From contig JBAIAC010000035.1 in the NCBI GenBank assembly GCA_037349315.1, forward strand, positions 5,160,501-5,224,500: a stretch of DNA of 64,000 bases. The letters run 5' to 3'. Numbering within the stretch: the first letter of the stretch is position 1; the number at the start of each line of letters is the position of its first letter. Source of the DNA: Chelydra serpentina (lineage: Eukaryota; Chordata; Testudines; Chelydridae). The translations under genes and the position numbers were made by a program. Of this stretch, positions 46,308 through 57,610 are shown one piece after another. The notes below the pieces were generated by a model. The model was not told the DNA's origin. It saw nothing but the letters and a program-made list of their open reading frames with translations, and did not search any database.

Positions 46308-46766
46308 GAGAGCTGTACATGGAAATCTTTATACCTGGCTCTAGCCTCTGCCATCAGAACTTCACTTTCCTGAGGCAAACCCACTGATGTACACTGTTTT
46401 AAGTGCATATTAATGTCCCAAAACACGCCTAGAACTGCTGGGCGCTTTCCTCGTGGCGATGCAAACACACATGGGTCTGTTGTCTGCTGTGCACCATGCA
46501 CCAGGAACCCACATACAGCTATCGCCAGGTATTCTGCCTACAGGCAAAACAGGGGCAAGCTCCAGTGCATCCATGCCCCCTCCCTGCACATGCACGGAAT
46601 CTGTGCACAGGCCCCCGCCCCATCCACGTGTGAGCCAGGAATAGTGATATCACCAGGTGTTGCCATAGGGCCTGGCAAGGAAGTAAGGCGGGGCCTGCTT
46701 CCTCTCTGGATTATCATTCCAGTTCTGCATCTGAAATAAGCATGACTTTGCGATGTCCCGTGCAGA

Positions 46767-46781
46767 CCACTAGAGGGTGCC
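46767..46781 (+). promoter_or_regulatory. CTCF-like motif
   Basis: CCACTAGAGGGTGCC matches the CTCF core except T for C at one position. It lies in the SLC6A7 intron between exons 13 and 14, 2.7 kb from the 50-bp array and in the same orientation. Confidence 0.4.
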
Positions 46782-47241
46782 ACACACCATTGTAAATACA
46801 CTGGAATAGGCTGTATTCCATTCTGCAAAGGTCAGACAATATAGGCAAGCTGGGGCCCTCAACTCCTGACCAGGCAGAGCCGTGGTGAGCCTGGAGAGCA
46901 GAAGGATTGCCCTAGACAGGCTGCAGTGAAAAGCTGCAGGCTGGGCAGGCCTTGAGGTAGCCCCGTCTGACATGATGCTCAATTCTCAGCCCTCACACCT
47001 GGGAACAGCCCCGGGAGCCGGCCCCCCTTTGACCTATGGCTAGAACGAAAGCTCCAAAATGAGCAGGAAGGGGGCTGTCTTTTACCCAGCAGGAACCACA
47101 GAGCAAGATTTCATGACACAGAAAAACAGTATTGAGCAATGGGGAGAGCTGGGGAACGCAGCCAAGGGAAGAGACACCCTGAAGGGGTAGAGTCCCCTCC
47201 TTTTTTACAGGCTGCCGCCCATGTCCGTGTCTGCCACTTAC

Positions 47242-47409
47242 CTCCCACAGCGTCCCTTCTTCTCTGAGCACCGCGACTACCATCCCTGCGGGGATCATCA
47301 GGCAGGAGAACAGCCCCATCAGGATGCCCAGGACCTCGGCCCAGAATGGGAAATGGTAACTCCCATACTCTGAGGGCTGGTACTTGACTATATTGTACAC
47401 TAGCAGAGC
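47242..47409 (-). CDS. SLC6A7: SLC6A7 exon 13: TM11-TM12
   Basis: A 168-bp, phase-0 exon, acceptor CCCTGTGTTGCAG, donor GTAAGT. It encodes ALLVYNIVKYQPSEYGSYHF, then PFWAEVLGILMGLFSCLMIP, then AGMVVAVLREEGTLWE (residues about 512-567). It contains the end of TM11, the short last external loop, and TM12. Confidence 0.95.
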
Positions 47410-47737
47410 CTGCAACACAGGGAGAGAGTCAAAGGGATGAGTCCTTCTTGGGGCTGTGTGACCCAAGAACCCCTCAGTGCCAGCTGGCAAGGGGGTTACA
47501 GGAATGACCTGATTCTGGGATGATCATTCTGGTTCATCAACGTCACGCGAGCTCTGAAATGAAAGCCAGGGTCACACCGGTCACTAATCTCTTTGTGAAC
47601 TGTATGTGCAGGTACTATGCAAGGAGTTGTGTGTACACACAACACAGCCAATGTGTTCTTAGTTTGTATCACAGCAGAGGTGGAGAACCAGGTTTTCTGC
47701 CAGACGAGGTGTTTATTCACCTGTCCCTCTGTTAGCT

Positions 47738-47835
47738 AGGCAAGGTGGGTGAGGTAATAACTTTTATTGGACCAACTTCTACTGGTGAGAGAGACAGGCT
47801 TTCAAGCTACACAGAGCTCTTCCTCAGATCTGGGA
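47738..47835 (-). mobile_element. Penelope-like element fragment (second family)
   Basis: GGCAAGGTGGGTGAGGTAAT, AACTTTTATTGGACCAACTT and TTTCAAGCTACACAGAGCTC form a common turtle repeat. On the - strand CTGAGGA, then AGAGCTCTGTGTAGCTT, then GAAAGC has the order of a hammerhead core (CUGANGA - stem - GAAA). It is inserted in the intron between SLC6A7 exons 12 and 13. Confidence 0.5.
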
Positions 47836-49453
47836 AAAGTACTCAGCGTGTCACAGCTAAATACAAGTCAGAGAGTTTAGCATAAGTAGTTAGCACATAT
47901 TCTAAGGGCCCATTCAAGGTAAAGTGGCCCGTTAACACCTCTGCAGTCATAGGACAAAAAGGGACTAGTGGGTTGCAGATTGTTGTAATAAACCACAAAT
48001 CCAGTGTCGCTCTTCAGCCCATGACTTTTAGCGTCTCACAGAGTTGTGAATTTAAGCTCCCAGGTTCATATTTTGGAGGTGTTGGGCAGGTTTCTTTGGA
48101 GGATGAGGACTGAGAGGTGAGATAGAGAGTGATCGCTGTGAGAAAAGTGTTCACCCACAGGCGGTATGGTGGTTTTGTCTTTTATCATTTTCATTCAAGA
48201 GCATAGCGATTGACTGGTTTTCCCCAACGGAGGTGCCGGGACATTTAGTGGGCTGGATGACGTACACCACGTGTTGTGATAGGCATATGCGGGGACCCAT
48301 GGATCTTGACAGGTGTGTTGTGGAGATATGTCTGCAGGTCTGATCTCTGTTGGATGTGAGTGAAACATTGTAGCTAACACAATGGATGCCCCTTTACATA
48401 CAAAATTATTGAAGAGATGTGATGTCAATAGGAGAGCAGCACACAGGAAACACAAGCCACGGGGGGTTATCCTGTCTCAGAGGACAGACAACAAACTCTG
48501 GGGATATACGTAGAAGTCAAAGTAGACACCCCTTTATCCTGCCCCAGGAGGTAAACAGGCAGTGTTATTACATTCATGCAATAGGATCGCAGCCCAGCTG
48601 GGCTGAAGATGTTGCAAAAGGCTTTGGGTGAGATAAAATGTATTAGACAGGAGGCTAACCTGATAGTTGAGGTTAGTCTCTAGAAAACGGGCAATGATTT
48701 TGTTTCCAGTTTCCTTACTCACGATCACTTGGCGCTTTGATAGTAAATGCATTGCTATTTTCACTATCAATGTGTCTCAGTGCGGTGGTGTGAAGCAAAG
48801 TGCTGGGCCTGAGTTGAATTGTACTGGTGTGCGTACTCTTCCTTTGGGGCTGGCAGACCTGGTGTTTCTGGGAGTGTTCAGTGGAGAAGGGGCTGAACGC
48901 TATGGGGAAACACTTCAAAGGGGCTGAGGGGCTGGGGTGCACCTAATGTTGACCTGCAAGGCAAAGCTGGGGCTGGCATAGCCCAGAGCAGAGCTCTTGG
49001 GTGGCTAACAGGCTGGAGATGTCAGGGAGCAGACACCCAGTTAAGCACAAGCAAGACTCCCTCATGCTGGCAGCAGCGGGGTAACAAGGTGACTCCCAGA
49101 CCTAGCTACCCCGAGGACCATCACAGGCTGGCATCCAAAGTCCTCCGAGGGTTTCACACCCAAGCCCAGCCCTAGAACTTAATGACACCCTCCCCACCCC
49201 CCAGGAACCTGGGATCCCCAGGCTGGGATGGGAAGGGGCTACATGGACCCCACCAAGACAATGCAGGTTGGAGACCCATGCTGATACAAGGGTGCAAGGA
49301 CCATTCCATGCTGCTGGCTGTGAGGGGGAGCCAGGTGAGCTGGGAAAGATTTTGTCCCAAAGGGACTAATCCAAATGGTGCTGAGACCATGACAATGGGG
49401 TGTGGGCAGAGTAAGGGAAGCGCAGCAAACTTCAGCAGGGTCACACCAGTTAC

Positions 49454-49554
49454 CATCATCATTGCCGGGGACAGGAACATCCAGCAGGCTTTAAAGTACA
49501 GCCCTGGTTGGAAGCCCAGCATCATGTGAATATCCCGGAAGAACCGCTTCATGC
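49454..49554 (-). CDS. SLC6A7: SLC6A7 exon 12: IL5 and TM11
   Basis: A 101-bp exon, acceptor TTTCTCTAG, donor GTAACT. It encodes MKRFFRDIHMMLGFQPGLYF, then KACWMFLSPAMMM (residues about 479-511), covering the loop after TM10 and the first part of TM11 (CWMFLSPA). Confidence 0.94.
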
Positions 49555-50095
49555 CTAGAGAAAGGAGGAGGAGATGGCATCAGAAATCAGCCAGCAACTC
49601 TAGCTGTGGGGTCTCCTGGCAAATCCCCTGGCTCCATAGAGGCACCCCACCTGCTGTGTGAGCTCAGGGATTGGGCTGTGTCCGCCCCGCGGGCAGAGTG
49701 AGCTAGCAGAACAACAGATGTGTTGTTTCTCCTTGTATCACGTGACTTTCTCTGCTCTGAGCTACAAGAGCAAGGAAGGGATTAAGCTTAGCTATCCACT
49801 ACCAATGTGACACAAATGTCTCTGGCTTGATCTGGTACTTGCATCCAGCTGCACGGACACCTGAGAAGCAAGAAGAGCCTGGTTCTGAGGTGTCTAGCCC
49901 TCTGCCATGGGGTTCATCTGCACAAGCTGGAAACAACACCTCCTGCTCCACTTTAGACACCCACAGAACCGATGAGTTTCTCCTCCCCAGCTCCCGCTTC
50001 CATGTCCTTGTTGCTCCACAAGCGTCTGCAGGAACCTCTACATGTTTCACCACATGCCCTGCTCAGGAGAGTCCATGGAGGCCAGTTCTCCTTAC

Positions 50096-50195
50096 CATAG
50101 ACACGTGTCACCACGAGGCAGGTTGTAATCACCACCACCATGAGTCCAAACCCAGCGCTGTAGTCATCCAGCAGGACTAGCCAGTACATCCCTCC
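50096..50195 (-). CDS. SLC6A7: SLC6A7 exon 11: TM10
   Basis: A 100-bp exon, acceptor TCTCTCTCCAG, donor GTAAGG. It encodes GGMYWLVLLDDYSAGFGLMV, then VVITTCLVVTRVY and a split Gly. GGMYWLVLLDDYSA is the conserved loop and start of TM10, holding the extracellular gate Asp of the family. Confidence 0.95.
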
Positions 50196-50765
50196 CTGGA
50201 GAGAGAGAATGACAAGCAGCCAGACCCTCAGGGAAGGATCCGTTATCGCCAGAGCTGGTCAACAAGCTCCCACCCATGCTCCCTCGCCTTTCGGGATGAA
50301 TGCTCTTGTGCCCCTTTCCTGGTCACATTTGGGAGGCTGAGTTTTAGGGGCCTGAATATTCATGGGAAGCGAATGCCAGTGTATCCATCCTGTTTGCATG
50401 CTCGTCCAATCAGGGGGCAGAAATAACGCCATGCTACATATTAGACCAACCGCAGCTCGGACTTTGAATCTCAAGTATGGAATACTCACCGCGGAATGTT
50501 AATAAACATGGGCTCTGCTGATTGGATAAATTATTCCCTGTGAATAATCCACTCTGCTCTGATATCACCTAGCCTCTCCACTCCCACGGCCCTATCCGGT
50601 GGGACGCTCCATCCATTTCTCTCCCCGAGCCCCCTCCCACTCAGTCATAGTCACAAATGATCATGGATCTGACAAACTTCCCCCTGTAAATCCTCAACTA
50701 AACGAGCACTCAAACGCCAGTCAAAGTCAACTCTGGCAAGCCGGCCCGCGGGACAGATTGCCTAC

Positions 50766-50897
50766 CTCTGTCGTGAGAATGAGCCCCATCAGGTACATGG
50801 CGATACAGATGATGGCTGAGAAAAAAGCCTTCTTGGGCCGCAGGTAATAAGGAAACTCGTCTGTCACTGCGGTAACTATGGTCTCCATGAAGGCAAA
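50766..50897 (-). CDS. SLC6A7: SLC6A7 exon 10: end of TM8 to TM9
   Basis: A 132-bp, phase-0 exon, acceptor CTTATGTGCAG, donor GTAGGC. It encodes [20 protein letters not shown], then [20 protein letters not shown], then LTTE. It carries the [12 protein letters not shown] motif and TM9. Confidence 0.95.
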
Positions 50898-50990
50898 CTG
50901 CACATAAGGGGAAACAAGCCACCTTGAGCCAGTGGCCTGTGCACTGGGGGAGGGGGTTAAAGTACCTGGTTCGGCACGCTGTGTCCTTAC

Positions 50991-51103
50991 CTGGCTGTCC
51001 AGGCCCAGGGTCAGCAGCATGAAGAAGAAAAGGAAAGACCAGAGTGGAGAAAGAGGAAGCATCGTCATGGCCTGGGGGTACACCACGAAAGCCAAGCCGG
51101 GAC
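50991..51103 (-). CDS. SLC6A7: SLC6A7 exon 9: EL4 and TM8
   Basis: A 113-bp exon, acceptor CTGTCCCCTAG, donor GTAAGG. It encodes [20 protein letters not shown], then [17 protein letters not shown] (residues about 364-400). [10 protein letters not shown] is the EL4 signature. LGLDSQ in TM8 carries the Asp and Ser of the second Na+ site. Confidence 0.95.
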
Positions 51104-53358
51104 CTAGGGGACAGGCAGAGGATGGGACAGTGAATGGGATCGCCCACATGAGACACAGCTGTTACCGCTGGGCTGGCGGAGGGGGTGTGACGGTCCAGGT
51201 GGTGGATGGCATCACTGGGAGGAGGGGAGGGAAAGGTGTCCTACAAGGGCAGACAGGAGGTGTTCCCATGCGTGGGATTGAGCAGAAGCAGGCAGGGGCC
51301 GGCACCGTGGGAGGGGGCAGGAATCTAGGTCTCAAGGCTTTTTAATGGTATTTTTTTAGATAAAAGGTAACGATTGCCTTTTCTTGATCAGCAAGAGTGT
51401 CGCGCAGCGCACGGCGGCCAAGGAGAGCCCCCAACAGCGGGCACCTCATCCCCTCCCTCCTGCCTGGGAGGTCTCCCCCGATTACCCACGGCCCCAGGTT
51501 TTCAACAGAACTGAACGCTCCACGCAGCCTGGGAGATGTCCTGGTGGTGGTGGCAACGTCTCCCCAGCTGGGGGCACTGTAGGGGAGGCTACACAAGGGG
51601 GAGCAGCTAAGTCGCTCATGTCTTCGCCACTCTCAGCCTCTCCCAGTAGAAGGCCCTATAGGGAAGCACTGGCTGGTGGGAGCTCCCAGCCTCCCCCAGC
51701 TGGAGGAATTGCAGTAGCATCGGCTGCAGACGGAGGAGGTCCCCAGTACCTCCGTTCTCCCCACTCACTGCAAGAACGTCTGCCTCCAACAGCTGGGTGG
51801 GAGCCCGCGCGGAAACGGACGTTAGCCCTTTGAGAGGGGAAGCTGACGGATCAAAGTCTCCAGAAGCCATTAGAGCGGGATTCTCTGCCCTGCTCCGCTC
51901 CGCTCCTTATCGACCTGCCAAGGCCCTGAACGAGACAGCTGAGCGTGATGAATGCCCCACTCCCCCCAAACCCACTCGTCTGTATCAAGCTGCCGTTGCT
52001 ACCACGGGCGGCGCTGGCTTATGGAGCCGTACGGCTTTATCCAGCCTCTTGTCTGTCACCCCTCCGCCCCCCCCTCTGCCACCCCCGGGTTTGTCCTGGG
52101 AACGGCAGCAGTACGTGCAGGGACGTGTCTCACTAAGCACCAAGGGACAGGATTGTCACTCGGGGCCCATTCCTGTGGGGGTCCTGCACCGATGCACTGG
52201 GGTGGCTGACGTCTCTCGTAAGGTGTTTCCCCCTGGGCCCGCAGTCAGGAATGGGCTTCGCAGAGAGCCTGGCTCTTCAGGCTGGTTATTGTTTCAGTGC
52301 TCTGGCCTGGTTTTGGAGAGCGAGGCTCGTGCCCACAGCTGCATGCTCAGGCTGTGTGTGTGTCCTGCTTCATCCCTCCATGTGTCAGAGCCTCCCCTCT
52401 GTAAGTAACACCGTCCCCTCCTCCACCCATGGCTTCCGTAGTGCCACCACGCTAGGCAAGGAGAGTCCCACGGGCTCCCAAGCCATCTCTCCTGCATGGC
52501 AGAATGAGGAGTTGGCATCACACCATCAAACCGCCCTTCTCTTCCTCTGGGCGTTCCTTGCTTTCTCTGACACCCGCGGGGGTTTTGTTTCAGCGCATGG
52601 CCCCTCTGGTGTGCAAGGAGACGTATGTCCCACCTGAACCCAGATTGCTCCCTGAGCGGACTCCGGCTGTTTTATCAACCTAGACCCCTTGGTTACAGTC
52701 CTAACACACCGGCTGACACTTGGGCAGCAGCCCGGACTCATTGCAAGGGAAGGAGCGATAGCTCCCTGCACGGGGGAAAGGATAAGGGCTCTGGGGAGTT
52801 CTGCCTGCACTTGGAGGGGGAGAAAGAAAAACGACCAGGATGCTGATTTCAGGCCCCATTAAGTGGCCACCTAAACTGTGCTCCCAAATCCTGAATTTGC
52901 AGCTGGGCCCTTAGGCACCTGCTCCCCCGTTTTGCCCTGGTGAGTGCCTATTTGGGCACGTAACGAAGGCAGCTGCTTCTTATCCCCAAACCATCTCCAT
53001 GAAACGGCAACTCAGCGGGAGCTTAGGCTGGGCTCATGGATGGGGAGAAGGAAGACCTGGGTCCTAATGCTTGCTCAGCCCAGCTGTGGCCCATTTTCCC
53101 CACCCACCAATGGAGGATAAACCGCCCACCTTCGTAATGTGCTTTGAGCTCCTCCGCTGAATGGTTTTTTATCTGTGCGCCGTCTCATGGGGATTATTGT
53201 TTTAAACGAGCACACCGGAGTCTTATAAACCTGTGCCCTCTACATGCACACCCCAACCTACATATACCCCCCCACACACATGCATTTATTCCCACACACA
53301 CACGTACCCGCTCACACAACAAGAAAAGAAGCAAGGAATTTTGTTTTGTTGGTCTGAC

Positions 53359-53483
53359 CTGCTTTTGCCACTTGGTTAACAGGGATGTCCAGCTCCTGCG
53401 ACATGTAGCCCAAGACGGAGAAGATGGCAAACCCGGCCAGGATGCTGGTGATGGCATTGCCCAGGGTGACTATAAATGTATCC
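53359..53483 (-). CDS. SLC6A7: SLC6A7 exon 8: TM7 and EL4
   Basis: A 125-bp exon, acceptor TGTTCTGCAG, donor GTCAGA. It encodes DTFIVTLGNAITSILAGFAI, then FSVLGYMSQELDIPVNQVAK, then A and a split Gly. TM7 with the conserved Asn of NAITS and the start of extracellular loop 4. Asp-Ile replaces Gly-Val of the human QELGVPVDQ stretch (from memory). Confidence 0.95.
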
Positions 53484-53987
53484 CTGCAGAACAGACAGCA
53501 GCTGATCTGAACGTGTCCCCATCGTAGCCCGAAGACACTGCATTGCTGAGCGCTCACATGGTTTCCAGAGAGGAGGCAGCTGCTGACCGGGGAGGGGCAC
53601 CAAGAAAAGACCCACTTTGGGGGCACAAGCTGGCTTTCTGCCATGAGCTGAGATGGGGTCCCCAGTGAGAGAGTCAGCCAACATCAGCATTCAGGAGACT
53701 TTGGGGAGCTGGACTTACAGAGAAACTAAAAGTGTGGAGACAACACTGGGCAACTTCCCAGCCTCTTGTTTCTTGCCTGCTTCCTTCTTGTTAGCCACCT
53801 TATCCTGACCCGTCTGTTCCCTTTAAAGAGAGAGCTGGGGCTTACCCGTTGGTGCCCCATGATATTCAGCTTCCATTCCAGGCAGAGAGGCTGTACCTAA
53901 CTCTAAGGACCCAGGTCAGTTTGAATCCCACTGTGAGGGTCACCCCAAGGCTCACCTCCATTTCCTGTGTGAGGACTGGAAACCCAC

Positions 53988-54091
53988 CTGTAAATATTCT
54001 GGTGGAAGGTGTTATAAGACGCAAAAGTGAGCAGTCCCCCGAAGCCCACTCCAAGGGAGTAGAAGATCTGCAGAGCCGCCTCTATCCACAC
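53988..54091 (-). CDS. SLC6A7: SLC6A7 exon 7: TM6 (unwound substrate helix)
   Basis: A 104-bp exon, acceptor CCCTCTCCCAG, donor GTGGGT. It encodes [20 protein letters not shown], then [14 protein letters not shown] and two bases of Arg321. TM6 with [16 protein letters not shown] is the second half of the central substrate and Cl- site in SLC6 carriers. Confidence 0.95.
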
Positions 54092-55062
54092 CTGGGAGAG
54101 GGAAACAAGCGAGAAGAGCTCACTGCACTGAAAGGAGTGCCAATCTCAGCTCCACTCTGAAGAAGAGAGCGCTGTCCGGGACGGGATTCCTTCTGCTGAC
54201 TCCTTTTAACGAGCTTATCTCCACTCTTTGTCTGCATCACCAACACTGATTCCATCCAAGACGGGTCTCTTAGGATCAAATGAGTGCAGCTCCCATGGCC
54301 CTTCGCTTCTGGGCTTCCGTCACAGAGAACTACCAAGTGCTCCAGTGGACTCTAGCCCTGACCTGGTGGAACTACCCTAGGAAGGTGTTTGGAGTCCATG
54401 CTTGGACTTCTCCATCTGCTCTGCAATGGAGAGACCACATCGGATCGGGAAGTACCCACGTGGAGGAGGGAATTCAGTCTAGTTGCTTATTGATTACCTT
54501 AGGCTGCTCCACCAATGGGCCATCCCCCTAAGGGAGGGAGAAGGGAATCAGTCCAGGGGCTTCTCCACTGGCCTCCAACCCATAAGCGAATGGTGGAGAA
54601 GAACTGCATTTGGCCTCTTTGTTCGGGCATGCTTGGGCTTCTCTTAAAGTGCAGGCTGTCCAGAGCTTCCTAACAGCTGCTATTCATGCTGCTGCTGTGT
54701 TTGCCCTACTTTATGCTGCGTGGTGAGATCCTGGTTGCAGGGATCAGGCTGGAAATTATTTCCGAGGTTTTCTTTCCCACTTTCAAAGGCAGGAAATGAT
54801 TGTGCATCTTCTTTGCATGCCAGTCAGCTGGTAAGAGTGTTAATTAGAGCCACTAATAACCAGACTGACCTACCGCGGCATTAAACGTCCTTGTACAATG
54901 GAAGCTTTTCTCTTATGCATGTGTCAGATTTGGGGATCTCCCTGCTTCACAGATCTGCTTTGCTTGTCATCACTTGAAAGCAGCAGCCAAAAGACTGGAT
55001 CCCAGCCTGATTCAGGTAACTGAACCCCACTGTATATTAAAAGCGCCCTGTCCCCTTCTCAC

Positions 55063-55197
55063 CTTGGAAGACAGCAGGTGATCAAACTGGGGTGTGAGGT
55101 AGAACTTGATTCCTATCCAGGCCCCCTCCAGTGTCACGCCACGAATGAGCAGCAGGATCAGGATGAAGTAAGGGAATGTGGCAGTGAAATACACAAC
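55063..55197 (-). CDS. SLC6A7: SLC6A7 exon 6: TM5 and EL3
   Basis: A 135-bp, phase-0 exon, acceptor TCTTCCCGCAG, donor GTGAGA. It encodes [20 protein letters not shown], then [20 protein letters not shown], then LLSSK (residues about 242-286). [10 protein letters not shown] is the conserved entry of TM5; the FYLTPQF stretch is in extracellular loop 3. Confidence 0.95.
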
Positions 55198-55735
55198 CTG
55201 CGGGAAGAGCAGATGGATCTGAGTTGAAGCTTCAGCAAGACCTTCTCTGACCGCACTGACGCACAGGGGATCTTTGCCCACCGCACAGCATCACAATCAC
55301 TTGCAGAAGAGGCGTGCCCTTTGGGGAGCGTCTCTGTTCAGCTAAAAGTCTGCTTTATCTTGCACATCACTGCTGTGTGGGTTTATGACCTGGGCAACAC
55401 ACTGTGATGTATCCATGCAATTTACTGTGGCACACGGCCATGCTAATTCTATCGGCAGCAGAGATGTGTCATTAACTACATTCTAGCCCTGAATACTGGG
55501 CAGGCATTTGATGATCTGCAAACTACCACCCTCTCCAAAGTGTGCCTATTGATAGCCATTGTATTTAGCAAGAGAGCTAATTATTCTAATTGATATTTCC
55601 AAGATATATATATATACACAGCCCCACCCACACAAATACTGTAGGTCACTAAAAATGACCACTTCACCTCGCAGGTTCATTCTCATGAAGCAAAAGACGG
55701 AGGGGCTGCAGGAGGAGAATGACTCCTGGTCTTAC

Positions 55736-55874
55736 CTTGCCGGAGGATTTGACTCCCTTGAGGATACAGAGGTACACAATGACCCAGGAGAGCAGTAGGC
55801 ACAGGCACAGATTCCAGCGGATTCTCCCAGGATCCCCGATCCCAGAGCTCCCTTGGATATGCAGAACATAACGA
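55736..55874 (-). CDS. SLC6A7: SLC6A7 exon 5: end of EL2 and TM4
   Basis: A 139-bp exon, acceptor TTTTGCCCTAG, donor GTAAGA. The first base completes Asn195, then [20 protein letters not shown], then [20 protein letters not shown], then VKSSGK. This includes TM4 and the GVKSSGK turn that precedes TM5 in all neurotransmitter carriers. Confidence 0.94.
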
Positions 55875-56187
55875 CTAGGGCAAAAGGAGACCCATTAATA
55901 AACAGGTAGCATCCTCCCTTCAGCAATATGCCAGGGACCAGAGCTCCTTTCTGAGATCCCATACTTTATTCTGCAGCATCTTAGAATCTGGATCTAGCCT
56001 TGACTCTGCCAATAAAAATGATACTGAAAATCCCTTTGCCCAATGAGATGCCCACCAGAGAGACAAGGGTTTGATTCCTGGGCGGAGGAGGAGTGAATTC
56101 CTGACCACGCGTTCATGAACTGAGAGGTCCCCAGGGAAAGGCTGGGTTTTAGCTTAGTTGTCTCAAACAACACAAATGAACTATTTT

Positions 56188-56400
56188 GAACATAACATAA
56201 GAACGGCCATACTGAGTCCGTCCATCTGGCCCAGTGTCCTGTCTTCCGACAGTGGCCAATGCCAGGTGCCCCAGAGGGAATGAACAGAACAGGTCATCAT
56301 CAAGTGATCCGTCTCCTGTCACCCATTCCCAGCTTCTGGCAAACAGGCTAGGGACACCATCCCTGCCCATCCTGGCTAATAGCCATTGATGGATCTATGT
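56188..56400 (-). mobile_element. CR1-type LINE 3' fragment
   Basis: AACATAAGAACGGCCATACT, GTGTCCTGTCTTCCGACAGT, CCAGAGGGAATGAACAGAAC and CCTGGCTAATAGCCATTGAT are the highly repetitive CR1-family tail known from turtles and crocodilians, here in an SLC6A7 intron. Confidence 0.7.
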
Positions 56401-56740
56401 CTACATAGGCTACATGTTCCATTCTCACAAGCCTGTGTAAATTAACCCGACTGCTGGGTCACATGATCATTCCGTACCACGGGAGACTCCAACATGCCCA
56501 CAGAGCGCAGAAGTTCTTTTCCTCGCAACTGAGAACATCTCTCCCACATCTGCCCCCTGCCAGGAGGGGCACTTGGGGTGGCATGAATTTTCTATGGCAT
56601 GGTCACCCAAGTGTTTGGACCCTCACTAGCTACCAAGTGCTCTGTGCCTGGCAGGGTGGAAAGGAGACATTGCAAAATGACGACCAGGGGTTTTGAACAG
56701 CCACAAAAGCTATTCAAATTCCAGCCTCAAAGAAGAGAGA

Positions 56741-56773
56741 GAGAGAGACACAGACACACAGAGAGAGAGAGAC
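56741..56773 (+). repeat. (GA)n/(CA)n low-complexity tract
   Basis: GAGAGAGAGAGACACAGACA, then CACAGAGAGAGAGAGA, in the SLC6A7 intron between exons 4 and 5. Confidence 0.85.
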
Positions 56774-57375
56774 TGCATTTAAAATAGACAGTGGAGCCAT
56801 CACTAATGGTCATCCAGTAACCAGGGTCACCCATCCTATGTAATAGCCAGCGAAACTTCAGTCCCTGCAAGTGGTTAATCTCATCTGACCATGCAGCCAC
56901 CTGTTAGAACAGCCAGCAACATACCCAGGCCTTTGGTGGCTAACGGGTTCCACCGAATCAAAAATACCCATGTAACAAAGTCCGATTACATACAGACAGG
57001 ACCAAACCCAGGCCCCTCTTGCCCATAACCACATGCCCCCCCTACCACCTAAACTACAGCTTCCTGTATCTGTGAGAAAATAGCAAACTGTTAGACAGTG
57101 GAGCCAGCCACGAGAAGGTGCCATGATCCCAGGTGCTAAGCTGCCATATAACATATACGACCATTGTCTCAATGCAGTGACGCAGTCCAGGCTGTGCCGA
57201 CATGCTGGACAGTGCCGATGACGACAGCCCCACGCCTCATCATGCACTTGGAGACTGGGGGCGCCCACCAAGCCATTGCGGGTGTGTTGTAGACCTGTCG
57301 CCACGGTTCCTACACCAATCTCACTCACTCCGACCACCGCCCTGCTCTGTCCCGGTCTCTGGCTAGCCTCCTTAC

Positions 57376-57610
57376 TTCCAGTACTCCTCGCTGGGGCTGA
57401 CGGTGTTCGTGGTGTTGAATGGGACGGCAGCATTCCCTGCCTTGAGGACGTGGTGATCCAAGCAGAGCTCGGTGTTCCACCAGTTGCCGCAGTGCTCCCA
57501 GGGCAAGTTGCTGGTCAGGGAGGCGAAGAGGTAGAAGAGCACGTAAGCGATGATCATGTTATAGTAAATGGCCACCAGAGAGACGATCAGGATCGTGCCC
57601 ATCCCGACAC
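57376..57610 (-). CDS. SLC6A7: SLC6A7 exon 4: TM3 and glycosylated EL2
   Basis: A 235-bp exon, acceptor CTCCCCTCCCTTAG, donor GTAAGG. It encodes VGMGTILIVSLVAIYYNMII (TM3), then AYVLFYLFASLTSNLPWEHC, GNWWNTELCLDHHVLKAGNA and AVPFNTTNTVSPSEEYW (residues about 118-194). The two Cys of WEHCGNWWNTELC form the conserved extracellular disulfide of the family, and NTT is an N-glycosylation sequon. As I recall the human loop, a third Cys (NLTCTVS) is Asn here. Confidence 0.95.

Noticed and set aside
51797..52408. 203-codon open frame on the + strand
   Set aside because: Lies in an SLC6A7 intron, antisense, GC-rich, proline-rich, without any family resemblance.
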